Assembly (NCBI GenBank): GCA_023435725.1
Contig: JAEYRD010000166.1
Coordinates: forward strand, 38,562 to 102,561
DNA: 64,000 nucleotides
Direction of reading: 5' to 3'
Source: Pseudomonadota bacterium
GTDB taxonomy: Bacteria > Pseudomonadota > Alphaproteobacteria > Rhizobiales > Xanthobacteraceae
A model generated the notes under the pieces. That model had not been told where the DNA came from. It searched no databases and was given only the letters and a program-made list of their open reading frames with translations. This document shows positions 52,728 to 62,163 of this stretch, one piece after another. A program made the translations under genes and the position numbers. Every line of letters starts with the position of its first letter. Within the stretch, counting starts at the first letter, position 1.

Positions 52728-53288
52728 GTGCCGCGCTACCGCAAACGAGATTTTCCGACCTCGAATGTCCGCCGCTTCCTCGAGCCGGGCCCCATCGTCG
52801 TCGTGAGCTCGGCCCACGGGGACGAGACCAACATCATGACGATGGGCTGGCACATGATGATGGAATTCTCGCCGGCGCTGGTTGCCTGCATCATTTCGAG
52901 CGCAAATCACAGCTTCGACCTGATCCGCAGCAGCCGCCAATGCGTAATCAACATTCCGACCGTCGACCTGGCGACGACGGTCGTGAAGGTCGGCAACAGT
53001 TCGGGACGCGACATCGACAAGTTCAGCGAATTCGGCCTGACGCCAAGGCCCGGCACGCATGTGCGCGCACCGCTGATCGATGAATGCTACGCCAATCTCG
53101 AATGCCGGCTTGCGGATGCCAGCCGGGTGAAGAAATACAACATGTTCATCTTCGAGGTGGTGAAGGCACACGCGGCGACATCGCCGAAGCACCCGAAGAC
53201 CATCCATTATCGCGGCGATGGCGAGTTCATGGTCTCAGGCGCCGAGACACGGAAATACCGGAAGCTGTTCCGGCCCGGGATGCTTTAG
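52728..53288 (+). CDS. Flavin reductase-like FMN-binding protein
   Basis: 186 residues from GTG 52728 (MPRYRKRDFPTS), with GGAGG upstream of the start; a longer frame from 52695 overlaps the peptidase. Split-barrel FMN fold: RFLEPGPIVVVSSAHGDETNIMTMGWHMMMEFSPALVACIISSANHSFDLIRSS and CVINIPTVDLATTVVKVG, typical of flavin reductase/DIM6-NTAB proteins. Likely supplies reduced FMN or reduces a small substrate; partner unknown. Confidence 0.85.
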   Translation: MPRYRKRDFPTSNVRRFLEPGPIVVVSSAHGDETNIMTMGWHMMMEFSPALVACIISSANHSFDLIRSSRQCVINIPTVDLATTVVKVGNSSGRDIDKFSEFGLTPRPGTHVRAPLIDECYANLECRLADASRVKKYNMFIFEVVKAHAATSPKHPKTIHYRGDGEFMVSGAETRKYRKLFRPGML

Positions 53289-53430
53289 CGTTCGTCCCGG
53301 CGAAAGCCGAGTCCCACGCCGCGTGATCTGTCGGTGGAGCACCAGTAGCAGTGCAGCGGGAAGGCCACCTAACTGCCGACCTTCGCCAGACTGCTCTCTG
53401 GGCCTCGCGACGAGCGCAAGCGCTCGCGCG

Positions 53431-53467
53431 GGGGTCCCGGATCTGCGCTTTGCTTGTCCCGGACGAC
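53431..53467. repeat. Single-arm copy of the GTCGTCCC repeat
   Basis: GGGGTCCCGGATCTGCGCTT followed by TGCTTGTCCCGGACGAC is the reverse complement of the left arm of the 47607 element. Lies between the convergent flavin reductase and RraA-like genes. The 53289-53345 segment carries a diverged TCGTCCCGGCGAAAGCCG piece. Confidence 0.65.
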
Positions 53468-53495
53468 AGTAGAAAGTTTGACGCCTTCAAACTGA

Positions 53496-54215
53496 TTAGC
53501 GGTTGTTCTTCTTCCGCCACGCCGCAAAATCGGTGAGCGTCTGCGGATCGGTCGCCGGATAGAGACCGAAGATGCCGCGCCCCTTGCCCACTTCTTCGGT
53601 GACGAAATCCTCGAACGCGGTCATCTCGAAGGTCTCGTTGGCGATCTCGTCAGCGAGATGCGCGGGGATGACGATGACGCCGTCACTGTCGCCGAGGACG
53701 ACGTCGCCGGGAAACACCGGCGCATCGCCGCAGCCGATCGGGACGTTGATCTCGATCGCCTGATGCAAGGTCAGGTTGGTCGGCGCACTCGGGCGATGAT
53801 GAAAGGCCGGGAAGCCGAGCCTTGCGATCTCGGCAGAATCGCGAAAGCCGCCGTCGGTGACCACGCCGGCGACGCCGCGCTTCATCAATCGCGTGATCAG
53901 GATCGCGCCGGCGGAAGCGGCACGCGCGTCCTTGCGGCTGTCCATCACCAGCACGCTACCTGCCGGGCAATCCTCGACCGCCTTGCGCTGCGGATGCGAG
54001 CGATCCCTAAAGACGTCGATGGTGTTGAGGTCCTCACGCGCCGGCATGTAGCGCAGCGTGAAGGCTTCGCCGACCATGGTCGGCTGGTCCGGGCCGAGGG
54101 GATGGACGTCCTGGATCATCTGGATACGCAGGCCGCGCTTGAACAGCGCGGTGGCAACGGTGGCGGTGGAGACGGATTTGAGCTTGTTGCGGGTGGCTTC
54201 GCTGAGTTTGGACAT
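53496..54215 (-). CDS. RraA-like protein, putative 2-keto-acid aldolase
   Basis: 239 residues from ATG 54215 (MSKLSEATRNKL), GAGAGA upstream. RraA/HMG aldolase fold: TATVATALFKRGL, EAFTLRYMPARED, SVLVMDSRKDARAASAGAILITRLMKRGVAGVVTDGGFRDSAEIARLGFP (catalytic GG-RD motif) and GDAPVFPGDVVLGDSDGVIVIP. Genome tools often name these RNase E inhibitors, but most are aldolases of the 4-hydroxy-4-methyl-2-oxoglutarate type. The neighbouring sugar-acid dehydratase supports an aldolase or related role (inference). Confidence 0.8.
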   Translation of the reverse strand: MSKLSEATRNKLKSVSTATVATALFKRGLRIQMIQDVHPLGPDQPTMVGEAFTLRYMPAREDLNTIDVFRDRSHPQRKAVEDCPAGSVLVMDSRKDARAASAGAILITRLMKRGVAGVVTDGGFRDSAEIARLGFPAFHHRPSAPTNLTLHQAIEINVPIGCGDAPVFPGDVVLGDSDGVIVIPAHLADEIANETFEMTAFEDFVTEEVGKGRGIFGLYPATDPQTLTDFAAWRKKNNR

Positions 54216-54230
54216 GGTGTTCTCTCTCGT

Positions 54231-54400
54231 CATCGTCATTCCGGGGCGCGCCAGCCGACCTCGGGTTTACCCGAGTTCGGCTAATTTAGTTTGTCCAAGT
54301 CGGCAACAGCCGACTTGGATGGCGCGAGAATCCATCGGGCCGCACAGACGGCGGTGAAATGGGTTCCGGGCTCGATGCTTCGCATCGCCCCGGAACGACG
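54231..54400. repeat. Composite palindromic repeat with two strong hairpins
   Basis: CGTCATTCCGGGGCGCG at the left and CGCCCCGGAACGACGG at the right (family of 724-825). Inside are AGCCGACCTCGGG/CCCGAGTTCGGCT around TTTA (54252-54281, one mismatch) and a perfect CCAAGTCGGC/GCCGACTTGG around AACA (54295-54318). Lies between the dehydratase and RraA-like genes on the minus strand. Confidence 0.75.
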
Positions 54401-54401
54401 G

Positions 54402-56138
54402 TCAGTAAATCGTCGGCTCGCCGATCGGCGCGCCGAAATCGGTCTCCAGGAAGTCGAAGTCGCAGCCGTCATTGGCCTGCTTGATGTGCTTGGTGAACAT
54501 CCAGCCATAGCCGCGCTCGAAGCGGCGCTCGGGCTGCTTCCAGGCGGCGCGGCGCTTTTCGAGCTCGGCCTCCGGCACGTCGAGATTGATGGTGCGGGCC
54601 GCGACGTCGAGCGTGATGCGGTCGCCGTTCTGCACCAGCGCCAGCGGGCCGCCGACATAGGATTCGGGCGCGACGTGCAGGATGCAGGCACCGTAGCTGG
54701 TGCCGCTCATGCGTGCATCCGAGATGCGCACCATGTCGCGCACGCCCTGCTTCACCAGCTTGGTCGGGATCGGCAGCATGCCCCATTCCGGCATGCCCGG
54801 CCCACCCTGCGGCCCCGCATTGCGCAGGATCAGGATGTGATCCTCGGTGACGTCGAGATTGGGATCGTCGACCGCCTTCTTCATCGAGGCATAGTCGTCG
54901 AACACCAGCGCAGGTCCCGTGTGCTTGAGGAAACGCGGCGCGCAGGCGCTTGGCTTGATGACGCAGCCGTCGGGCGCGAGGTTGCCCTTCAGCACGGCGA
55001 GCGCGCCTTCCTTGTAGATGGGATTGTCGACCGATCGGATCACGTCGTCATTGTGCACTTCGGCGTGGGCGATGTTCTCGCCAAGCGTCTGGCCGGTCAC
55101 GGTGATGCAGTCGAGATGCAGATGCGGCTTGATCTGACCCATCAGCGCCGGCAGGCCGCCGGCATAGAAGAAATCCTCCATCAGATAGGCATCGCCGCTT
55201 GGACGGACGTTGGCGATGACGGGCACCTTGCGGCTGGCCTTCTCGAAATCGTCGAGACCGATGTCCTGGCCGGCGCGGCGGGCCTGTGCGATCAGATGGA
55301 TGATCGCGTTGGTCGAGCAGCCCATTGCCATGGCGACCGCGATCGCATTCTCGAAGGCCTTGCGGGTCTGGATCGTCTTCGGAGTCAAATCCTCCCAGAC
55401 CATCTCGACGATGCGGCGGCCGCATTCAGAGGCCATCCGAATGTGGTTGGCGTCCGCGGCGGGAATCGAGGAAGCGCCGGGCAGCGTCATGCCGATCGCT
55501 TCGGCGATCGCGGTCATGGTGGAGGCCGTGCCCATTGTCATGCAGGTGCCATAGCTGCGGGCGATGCCGGCCTCGATGTCGAGCCAGTCGCGATCCGAGA
55601 TCTTTCCGGCGCGCCGCTCGTCCCAGTATTTCCAGCCGTCCGACCCGGAACCGAGCGTCTTGCCCTTCCAATTGCCGCGCAGCATCGGACCTGCCGGCAA
55701 GTAGATCGCCGGGATGTTCATCGAGGTGGCGCCCAGCAGCAGCGCCGGCGTCGTCTTGTCGCAGCCGCCCATCAGCACCACGCCGTCGACGGGATGGCTG
55801 CGCAGCAACTCCTCGGCGTCCATCGCCAGCAGATTGCGATAGAGCATGGTGGTTGGCTTGAGCAGCGATTCCGACAGCGACAGTGCCGGCAGCTCCAGCG
55901 GCAGGCCGCCGGCCATCAGGATGCCGCGCTTGACGTCGTCGACGCGCGACTTGAAGTGCATGTGGCAGGGCTGGGCGTCCGACCAGGTGTTGAGGATCGC
56001 GATGATCGGGCGGTCCTTCCACTCCTCCGGCGCGTAGCCCATCTGCATGGCGCGGGAGCGGTGTCCGAACGAGCGGAGATCGTCGGGCGCAAACCAGCGC
56101 GCGCTGCGGAGTTGGTCGGGTGTTTTCTTCTTGGTCAT
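54402..56138 (-). CDS. IlvD/Edd-family sugar-acid dehydratase, L-arabinonate dehydratase-like
   Basis: 578 residues, as in L-arabinonate/D-xylonate dehydratases (about 579) rather than IlvD (about 615). Fe-S and metal motifs GCDKTTPALLLGATSMNIPAIYLPAGPM, SYGTCMTMGTASTM, and MSGTSYGACILHVAPE. Converts a sugar acid (for example L-arabinonate) to its 2-keto-3-deoxy acid in the cytoplasm. Upstream of the RraA-like gene on the same strand, so it may feed that aldolase. Exact substrate cannot be told. ATG 56138. Confidence 0.88.
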   Translation of the reverse strand: MTKKKTPDQLRSARWFAPDDLRSFGHRSRAMQMGYAPEEWKDRPIIAILNTWSDAQPCHMHFKSRVDDVKRGILMAGGLPLELPALSLSESLLKPTTMLYRNLLAMDAEELLRSHPVDGVVLMGGCDKTTPALLLGATSMNIPAIYLPAGPMLRGNWKGKTLGSGSDGWKYWDERRAGKISDRDWLDIEAGIARSYGTCMTMGTASTMTAIAEAIGMTLPGASSIPAADANHIRMASECGRRIVEMVWEDLTPKTIQTRKAFENAIAVAMAMGCSTNAIIHLIAQARRAGQDIGLDDFEKASRKVPVIANVRPSGDAYLMEDFFYAGGLPALMGQIKPHLHLDCITVTGQTLGENIAHAEVHNDDVIRSVDNPIYKEGALAVLKGNLAPDGCVIKPSACAPRFLKHTGPALVFDDYASMKKAVDDPNLDVTEDHILILRNAGPQGGPGMPEWGMLPIPTKLVKQGVRDMVRISDARMSGTSYGACILHVAPESYVGGPLALVQNGDRITLDVAARTINLDVPEAELEKRRAAWKQPERRFERGYGWMFTKHIKQANDGCDFDFLETDFGAPIGEPTIY

Positions 56139-56393
56139 TATCCTTTTCCCTCAGGGAATACGCCCTGCTCTTCTCACAGGCCGTCCGCCCCTCGCAAGAC
56201 GCTGGCCGGGAACGGGCGTCTGCTATGCATGCAGGCGCGCATACATCGCGCTGCACCGCAGCATCGAGGCCAAGCTGCCGGACAATTCTGAAGTGCTTGC
56301 GGGCCGGGCTGAATCCGCGCAACAATTTCATATTTGATGCTTTGTTCATGGTCGTTCAGGGCTAGCCCTATCCGGCCCGGAGGAATTTGAGAC

Positions 56394-56606
56394 GTGGCCA
56401 ACATCCTGATTGTGGATGACAATCCGGCCTTGCAGATCCCAACCCGCCTGATCCTCGAGAGAGCTGGTCATCACGTCACGGTCGCCGGCGATGGTCACAA
56501 GGAGCTCGCGCCGTTCGGGGCCGAGGCGTCGCTCGCTGCGGTCGATGGCTGCGTGAGGGTCGCGCAGTCTTCATCTCCGCCCCAACCCGACGTCGGCCGC
56601 GGATGA
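56394..56606 (+). pseudogene. Truncated response-regulator receiver
   Basis: GTG 56394, with AGGAGG eight bases upstream, opens MANILIVDDNPALQIPTRLIL and continues ERAGHHVTVAGDGHKEL, a normal receiver start with the acidic DD pair. After about 40 residues the similarity stops; the rest (APFGAEASLAAVDGCVRVAQSSSP) has no phospho-acceptor Asp, Thr or Lys motif and ends at 56606. A full receiver is about 120 residues, so this is a 3'-truncated gene just before the large hybrid kinase. Confidence 0.65.
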
Positions 56607-56673
56607 CGGAACCGGCCATGTTGCAGCGGAGCAGAACATTCCGGGCCATTCTCGATGCGGCGCGAAGGGCGAC

Positions 56674-59600
56674 ATGACCCTCGCAACCCGGCTGGCCATC
56701 GCAATGATCCTGTTGGTCGCGATCGCGGTCACCGCCGTCGGATGGCTGAGCCATTACAGCCTGGAGCAGGCCTTCCTGCCGCGCGTGCTCGACCGCATTG
56801 AAAGCCAATCGCGGCTGATGGCCTCCCAACTCGAAGCCCAGACCAACGGCGCGCGCGCCGATATCGTAACGTTCCGCTCCCATGCCGCCGTACGCGGCAT
56901 GATCGATGCCCACTTCAACAACGGCATCGATCCAATTGATCACCTTTCGGAAACGGCCTGGCGTGAGCGATTGCTGAGGGGCCTCGTGGCCGAGGTCGGG
57001 GCTAACCCGACCTACACGAAGTTTCGCATCATCAACGCCGACGGCAGCGAATATTTGCGCGTCGACCAAACCGGCCCGACCGGATCGGTGCGCATCGCTC
57101 CCAACGATGCCCTGCAAGACAAAGGCGATCGCTCCTACTTCCAGGACGCGATCAAGCTGTCCGAGGATCAGGTCTACGTCTCTCCGGTCGACCTGAGCGT
57201 CGACGACGGCGTGATCCAGATGCCCTATGTTCCTACGTTGCGCGTCGCCGCGCCGCTGTTTGGATCCGATCACCGGCTGTTCGGCATCGTCGTCATCAAT
57301 GTCGACATGCGACAAGTGTTCGACCGTATCAGGATATCGATCCGGCGCGGCGAGTCGGTCTACGTCGTCGGCCGTAACGGCGACTATCTCGTGCATCCGG
57401 ATCGGACTCGCGAGTTCGGTTCGCAACTGGGGACACCGACGCACTGGCAGGACGACTTCCCCTATTTCGCTGCAATCACCGGATCGACCCAGGGCGCTAC
57501 CCAAGTCGTGCCTGGTGGCGACGACAAGCCGAGCGGCGCCGCGATCTCGCCTGCGATCCTGGCCGAGGGCCAATGGGTCGGCATCATCCGCGTCGTGCCC
57601 AACGCCGTCTTCATGGCACCGGCGGTCAGCATCGAGAAAACCACCATCACGATCGGCATCATCGCGGTGATGGTCGCGGCCGTGCTGGCCATGCTCCTGG
57701 CGCGATCGCTGACCCGGCCGATCGGCCGGCTCACCGCGGCGGTCGAGGCGATCGGGCGCGGTCATTCCGCCGAGATCCCGGTCGACGCGCCGGGCGAGAC
57801 CGGCATGCTGGCGCGGGCTTTTGCGCGCATGGTCGAGGAGACGAAGGCGAAGACATCCGCGCTGGAGCATGAGGTCGAGGAGCGGCGGCGCACCGAGGCC
57901 GCGCGCGACCATTATGCCGCCCGCGAGCGGTTGTTCAGCGCGGCGGTCGAATCGTCCGACGATGCGATCATCATGCAAACGCTCGACGGGATCATTACAG
58001 GCTGGAATCCGGCCGCCGAGCGCCTCTATGGCTATTCGGCGGAGGAGGCCGTCGGCCAGCCGACCTCGATCATCATACCTGCCGAACGCCGCGAGGAAGG
58101 GAAGAACTATCTGCGGCGGATCGCGTTAGGCGAGTGGATCGAGAACTTCGAGACCGTGCGAATACATCGCGACGGCAGCCTGCTCGATATATCGGTCAGT
58201 CTCTCTCCGATCCGGGGCCCTTCGGGCGAGATCATCGGCGCATCGGGCTCGGCACGCAGTCTCACCGAGGCGCGGCGGACCGAGCGGGCGCTGCAACAGC
58301 AGTTGGAGGAACGGCGGCTGCTCTTCGACACCTCGCAGGACCTGATCATGATCATGGACCCGCGAGGCCAGATCGTGCAGATCAGTCCGAGCAGCATGGC
58401 CGTTCTCGGCTACCTGTCGGAGGAAATGATCGGCCGCAGCGGCGTCGATTTCATCCATCCGGCCCACCTCGAGCAATCCCGCGAAGAGATGCGCGCGCTC
58501 CGGCGCGGCGAACATCCGAAGCTCGCCGACACCCGTTGCTTCCACAAGGACGGACGCGAGGTCTGGCTGTCCTGGCTCGGCAACTGGTCGGATCAAGCCA
58601 GGCGCTTCTTCTTCGTCGGACGCGACATGACCGAGGCGAGGCTCGCAGAAGAGTCCTTGCGCGAAAGCGAGCAGCTCGCGCGCAACATCGTCGAGACCGC
58701 GCTCGACGCTTTCGTCCAGACCGATGACCACAGCAGCATCCTGAACTGGAGCTCGCGGGCCGAAGAGCTGTTCGGCTGGCGGCGCGAGGAGGTGCTGGGC
58801 AGGAACGCGATCGACCTCATCGTCGCCGAAAGCGAGCGCGACAGGGTCAAGGCCGGCCTCTCGCGTTTCCTCGAGTCCCAGAACGGCCAGACGCTGAACC
58901 GCCGCCGCGAACTCACGGTCCGCCGCCGCGACGGCACTGAATTCAAGGCCGAGCTGAGCGTTACGGCGCTGAGGCGCCGTGAAGGCATTCTTTTCAACGT
59001 GTTCTACCGTGACCTCACCGACAAGATCGCGTCCGAGGAACGCGTCCGCCAGGCCGAGAAGATGGAGGCGGTCGGCCAGCTCACCGGCGGCGTCGCGCAT
59101 GACTTCAACAACATCCTCACGGTCATCACCGGAACGATCGAGATTCTTGCGGACGCGGTGGCCAAGGATCCGGCGCTCGCGGCGATCGCGAGGATGATCG
59201 ACGAGGCCGCCGGGCGCGGCGCCGAGCTGACCCAGCACCTGCTCGCCTTCGCGCGCAAGCAGCCGCTCCAGCCGCGCGAGATCGACATCAATTCGCTGAT
59301 CATCGACACCGCAAAGCTGTTGCGGCCGACGCTGGGCGAACAGATCCAGATCGAGTCGGTGTTCGAGGAGGAGAGCTGCGTCGCGATGGTCGATCCCAAC
59401 CAGCTGACCACCGCGATCCTCAACCTCGCGCTCAATGCCCGTGACGCCATGCCTGATGGCGGCAAGCTGATCGTGGAAACGGGCTTAGCCTATCTCGACG
59501 AGGCCTATGCCAACGTCAACGACGTGCCGCCCGGACAGTACGTTCTGATCGCAGTCAGCGACACCGGCACCGGCATTCCCGCGAACATGCTGGCTAGAGT

Positions 59601-60174
59601 GTTCGACCCCTTCTTCACCTCGAAGGGACCCGGCAAGGGAACCGGCCTTGGCCTCTCCATGGTCTACGGCTTCATCAAGCAGTCCGCAGGCCACATCAAG
59701 ATCTACAGCGAGGAAGGCCACGGCACCACGATCAAGATGTACCTGCCGCCCGCCAAGACGCCCGCGGCGGTCAGCGATGGCGTGGCGCCGGTGACGATCG
59801 AGGGCGGACATGAGACGATCCTCGTGGTCGAGGACGACCGGTTGGTGCGCGACTACGTGCTGGCGCAGCTGCATTCGCTGGGATACGTCACCCTGGAGGC
59901 CGCGAACGCCGCGGAAGCGCTCGCGATCGTCGCCACGGGCAAGCCGTTCGACCTGCTGTTCACCGACGTCATCATGCCCGGCGGGATGAACGGACGGCAA
60001 CTCGCCGACGCGGTCCTGAAGATGCGTCCCGATCTCAGGGTGGTCTATACCTCCGGCTATACCGAGAACGCGATCATCCATCACGGCCGGCTGGACTCTG
60101 GCGTGCTGCTGCTAGCGAAGCCGTATCGTAAATCCGATCTGGCGCGGATCATCCGCAAGGCACTGCCCGGCTGA
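56674..60174 (+). CDS. Hybrid sensor histidine kinase with Cache, HAMP, three PAS and a receiver
   Basis: 1166 residues. Membrane segment 8-27, periplasmic double-Cache-like sensor (to about 330; IINADGSEYLRVDQ, YVVGRNGDYLVHPD), membrane segment 331-352, HAMP 350-405, three PAS domains (about 425-540, 550-670, 680-800). HisKA has GGVAHDFNNIL (H809), the ATPase has NLALNARDAMPDGG, DTGTGIP and GKGTGLGLSMVYG, and the receiver (about 1045-1166) has phospho-acceptor D1098 (FTDVIMPGG). Inner-membrane sensor; the signal is unknown. ATG 56674, GAAGGGCG upstream. Confidence 0.93.
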   Translation: MTLATRLAIAMILLVAIAVTAVGWLSHYSLEQAFLPRVLDRIESQSRLMASQLEAQTNGARADIVTFRSHAAVRGMIDAHFNNGIDPIDHLSETAWRERLLRGLVAEVGANPTYTKFRIINADGSEYLRVDQTGPTGSVRIAPNDALQDKGDRSYFQDAIKLSEDQVYVSPVDLSVDDGVIQMPYVPTLRVAAPLFGSDHRLFGIVVINVDMRQVFDRIRISIRRGESVYVVGRNGDYLVHPDRTREFGSQLGTPTHWQDDFPYFAAITGSTQGATQVVPGGDDKPSGAAISPAILAEGQWVGIIRVVPNAVFMAPAVSIEKTTITIGIIAVMVAAVLAMLLARSLTRPIGRLTAAVEAIGRGHSAEIPVDAPGETGMLARAFARMVEETKAKTSALEHEVEERRRTEAARDHYAARERLFSAAVESSDDAIIMQTLDGIITGWNPAAERLYGYSAEEAVGQPTSIIIPAERREEGKNYLRRIALGEWIENFETVRIHRDGSLLDISVSLSPIRGPSGEIIGASGSARSLTEARRTERALQQQLEERRLLFDTSQDLIMIMDPRGQIVQISPSSMAVLGYLSEEMIGRSGVDFIHPAHLEQSREEMRALRRGEHPKLADTRCFHKDGREVWLSWLGNWSDQARRFFFVGRDMTEARLAEESLRESEQLARNIVETALDAFVQTDDHSSILNWSSRAEELFGWRREEVLGRNAIDLIVAESERDRVKAGLSRFLESQNGQTLNRRRELTVRRRDGTEFKAELSVTALRRREGILFNVFYRDLTDKIASEERVRQAEKMEAVGQLTGGVAHDFNNILTVITGTIEILADAVAKDPALAAIARMIDEAAGRGAELTQHLLAFARKQPLQPREIDINSLIIDTAKLLRPTLGEQIQIESVFEEESCVAMVDPNQLTTAILNLALNARDAMPDGGKLIVETGLAYLDEAYANVNDVPPGQYVLIAVSDTGTGIPANMLARVFDPFFTSKGPGKGTGLGLSMVYGFIKQSAGHIKIYSEEGHGTTIKMYLPPAKTPAAVSDGVAPVTIEGGHETILVVEDDRLVRDYVLAQLHSLGYVTLEAANAAEALAIVATGKPFDLLFTDVIMPGGMNGRQLADAVLKMRPDLRVVYTSGYTENAIIHHGRLDSGVLLLAKPYRKSDLARIIRKALPG

Positions 60175-60368
60175 TATTCGGTCTCGTGTCCAGGACGCAC
60201 TGCAGCGCCATGAGCGCGTTCACCCGCGTCTTCGACGCGCTTCGGCTGCTGCGCAGAGCCAGGACCCAGAACGGCTAGCCGTGCAATTGGAGAGATGGAT
60301 GCCGGCTCTGCGGCGCATCACTGCATGACGCACTGCGTCCGGGGCACGAGAGAGAAGCGCCAGCCGCC

Positions 60369-61010
60369 TTACGACGCGCGTTGCGCGGCAGTCATCACGA
60401 TGCGGATCAGGTCGGCGGCGTTACGCGCGCCGAGCTTCTTCATGATGTTGGCGCGGTGGTCCTCGATGGTGCGCGGGCTGATGCCGAGCGTGCGGCCGGC
60501 TTCCTTGTTGGACGCACCGCAAGCGAACTGCTCGAGCACCTCGCGTTCCCTGCGCGTCAACGGCTCGCGTCCGGGGAAGTGCAGCTGGCCGAATTTCGGC
60601 GACGCGTTCTCGTTCTCCGCCTGCCTGCGTGCATAGGCCCCGATCGCCTCGTCCAGCCGGCCGACGATCTCGCTGCCGCGGAACGGCTTCTCGATGAAGT
60701 CGAGCGCGCCGCTCTTGATGGCGCCCACTGCCATCGCGATGTCACCCTGGCCGGAGATCATGAAGATCGGCGCCGGATATTCCTCGCCTTGCAGTTCCTT
60801 GAGAATGTCGAGGCCTGACTTTCCGGGAATGTGCACGTCGAGCAGGATCGCAGCCGGTGTGCGGCTTCGCGCGATGGAGAGCAGCGCAGCGCCGTCCGCA
60901 AAGCAGATCACTTCGTAGCCCGCAGCCTTCAACACCATCGACAAGGTGTCGCGAACCGCAGGGTCGTCGTCGACGACGAAGATTTCACCGCGAGAGGTTT
61001 TTTCGGCCAT
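60369..61010 (-). CDS. FixJ/NarL-type two-component response regulator
   Basis: 213 residues. Receiver about 8-125 with acidic pair DD(D) at 14-16, D58 (LLDVHIPG) and lysine in FIEKPF; LuxR/FixJ-type helix-turn-helix about 150-205 (REPLTRREREVLEQFACGASNKEAGRTLGISPRTIEDHRANIMKKLG). DNA-binding transcription activator. Convergent with the hybrid kinase, which may be its partner, but the kinase has its own receiver. Confidence 0.92.
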   Translation of the reverse strand: MAEKTSRGEIFVVDDDPAVRDTLSMVLKAAGYEVICFADGAALLSIARSRTPAAILLDVHIPGKSGLDILKELQGEEYPAPIFMISGQGDIAMAVGAIKSGALDFIEKPFRGSEIVGRLDEAIGAYARRQAENENASPKFGQLHFPGREPLTRREREVLEQFACGASNKEAGRTLGISPRTIEDHRANIMKKLGARNAADLIRIVMTAAQRAS

Positions 61011-61158
61011 GTGCTACGTCCATTCGCATTGAGGACTCGCGTCCGCGCCAAGCTTTATGGCGTCCGGCGCGGATTCGGCCCACCCGTATTTGTACGGGAC
61101 ATGGACTTAACGCACAAGTAGCGGCGGGGGACCTAATTGCAGGGTACGGAGAATATCC

Positions 61159-61677
61159 ATGCTAAATCTCGCAGGCACACCCCCGCCCATCGCGACGCTC
61201 GAAACCGACAGCCGTCAGTTGATCACAGCCGATCTTCGCTCTCTGATCGCACGCATCGAGAACAGTATGCATCTGATCGACGCGACCATGGCACGGGAAG
61301 ACATGGCACGGGAAGACGACAGCGCTATCGCGGGTTCCACCGACATTTTCGTGCTGGATGACGTCACGCCCCGTTATGCCACGGCGAGCGCGGCCCTCAG
61401 CGCCTGCCGGGCGGCCCTTGACCACGCCCTGCAATGCCTGTCCGAATCCGGCAGTCCAACGTCGATCGCCATCGCCGCGGAGAATCCGCCGCAGCTGATT
61501 GCACCGCGGTTCCGCGCCTCAGGCGCGGTGCCGTTCCACGATCGCGTCCGTGGCGACGCCGCCCCAGGTGTGGATCGCAGGCAAGCCCATTGCCGTCTTG
61601 CCGAGATTGGCGAGGCTGATGCGCAGGGCCGCGAGGTCGAGCGGCTTCGGCAGGCCCTGGAGCTCGATCCCGACTGA
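61159..61677 (+). CDS. Unknown protein with tandem MARED repeat, 3' end antisense to the next gene
   Basis: Up to 172 residues from ATG 61159. A helical N-terminal part (QLITADLRSLIARIENSMHLIDATMARED) contains a perfect 15-base tandem duplication (MARED repeated) at about 61288-61317. The C-terminal 53 codons overlap the response regulator on the opposite strand, where composition looks like a shadow, so the true 3' end is uncertain. No family recognised. Confidence 0.45.
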   Translation: MLNLAGTPPPIATLETDSRQLITADLRSLIARIENSMHLIDATMAREDMAREDDSAIAGSTDIFVLDDVTPRYATASAALSACRAALDHALQCLSESGSPTSIAIAAENPPQLIAPRFRASGAVPFHDRVRGDAAPGVDRRQAHCRLAEIGEADAQGREVERLRQALELDPD

Positions 61678-62022
61678 GCGCGCAAAGCTGCGAGCAGCGC
61701 TGCGGCGCTTACCGTCCATGCCGCTGATGACGATCACCGAACCTGCGAATTTCGCGTCGGCCATCTCGCGCAGCACGTCGATGCCGTCACCATCTTCCAG
61801 CACGAGATCGAGCGTCACGCAGTCGAAGCGCGCGGAACGGAGCTTTTCGATCGCCTCCGCCACGGACGGCGCCACGGTGACTTCATGGCCGGCGTGCTTG
61901 GCGGCGACGGTGATCAGGCTGCGCTGAGTGGCGTCGTCATCGACGACCAGGAGCTGCAGCGCGCGCCGCTCGGCGACGTCGGGCAGCTTTGACGGGATGG
62001 GGGAGAGAGAGCTTCTTGGCAT
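61519..62022 (-). CDS. Single-domain response regulator (CheY-like)
   Basis: 167 residues, receiver about 22-145. Acidic cluster VVDDDATQ (28-30), phospho-acceptor D72 (TLDLVLEDGDG), VISGM Ser and GLPKPLD Lys. No output domain, so it works by protein contacts. First 20 residues are a polar extension. Precedes the che-type genes on the same strand, separated by about 140 bases. Confidence 0.9.
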   Translation of the reverse strand: MPRSSLSPIPSKLPDVAERRALQLLVVDDDATQRSLITVAAKHAGHEVTVAPSVAEAIEKLRSARFDCVTLDLVLEDGDGIDVLREMADAKFAGSVIVISGMDGKRRSAARSFARSVGIELQGLPKPLDLAALRISLANLGKTAMGLPAIHTWGGVATDAIVERHRA

Positions 62023-62163
62023 TGCCGGACCCTGAGATTGAGACGGGCGATTGATACACGGGTCGCGCTTAAGCCACGTAAAGCCGTTGTGACGAATTCA
62101 TTCGGATGTTTTAGCAAATGTGAACCAATGTCCCGGAACACCGCGACGAGGCGCACGCGGAAA

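Noticed and set aside
53496..54215. Naming the RraA-like protein an RNase E regulator
   Set aside because: Many RraA-fold proteins are aldolases; gene context with a sugar-acid dehydratase favours that.
54291..56291. 666-codon plus-strand open frame
   Set aside because: Antisense of the dehydratase gene, with the same skewed composition as other shadows.
61500..61677. C-terminal part of the unknown gene at 61159 as coding
   Set aside because: It is antisense to the receiver gene and shows shadow composition, so its coding status is unresolved.
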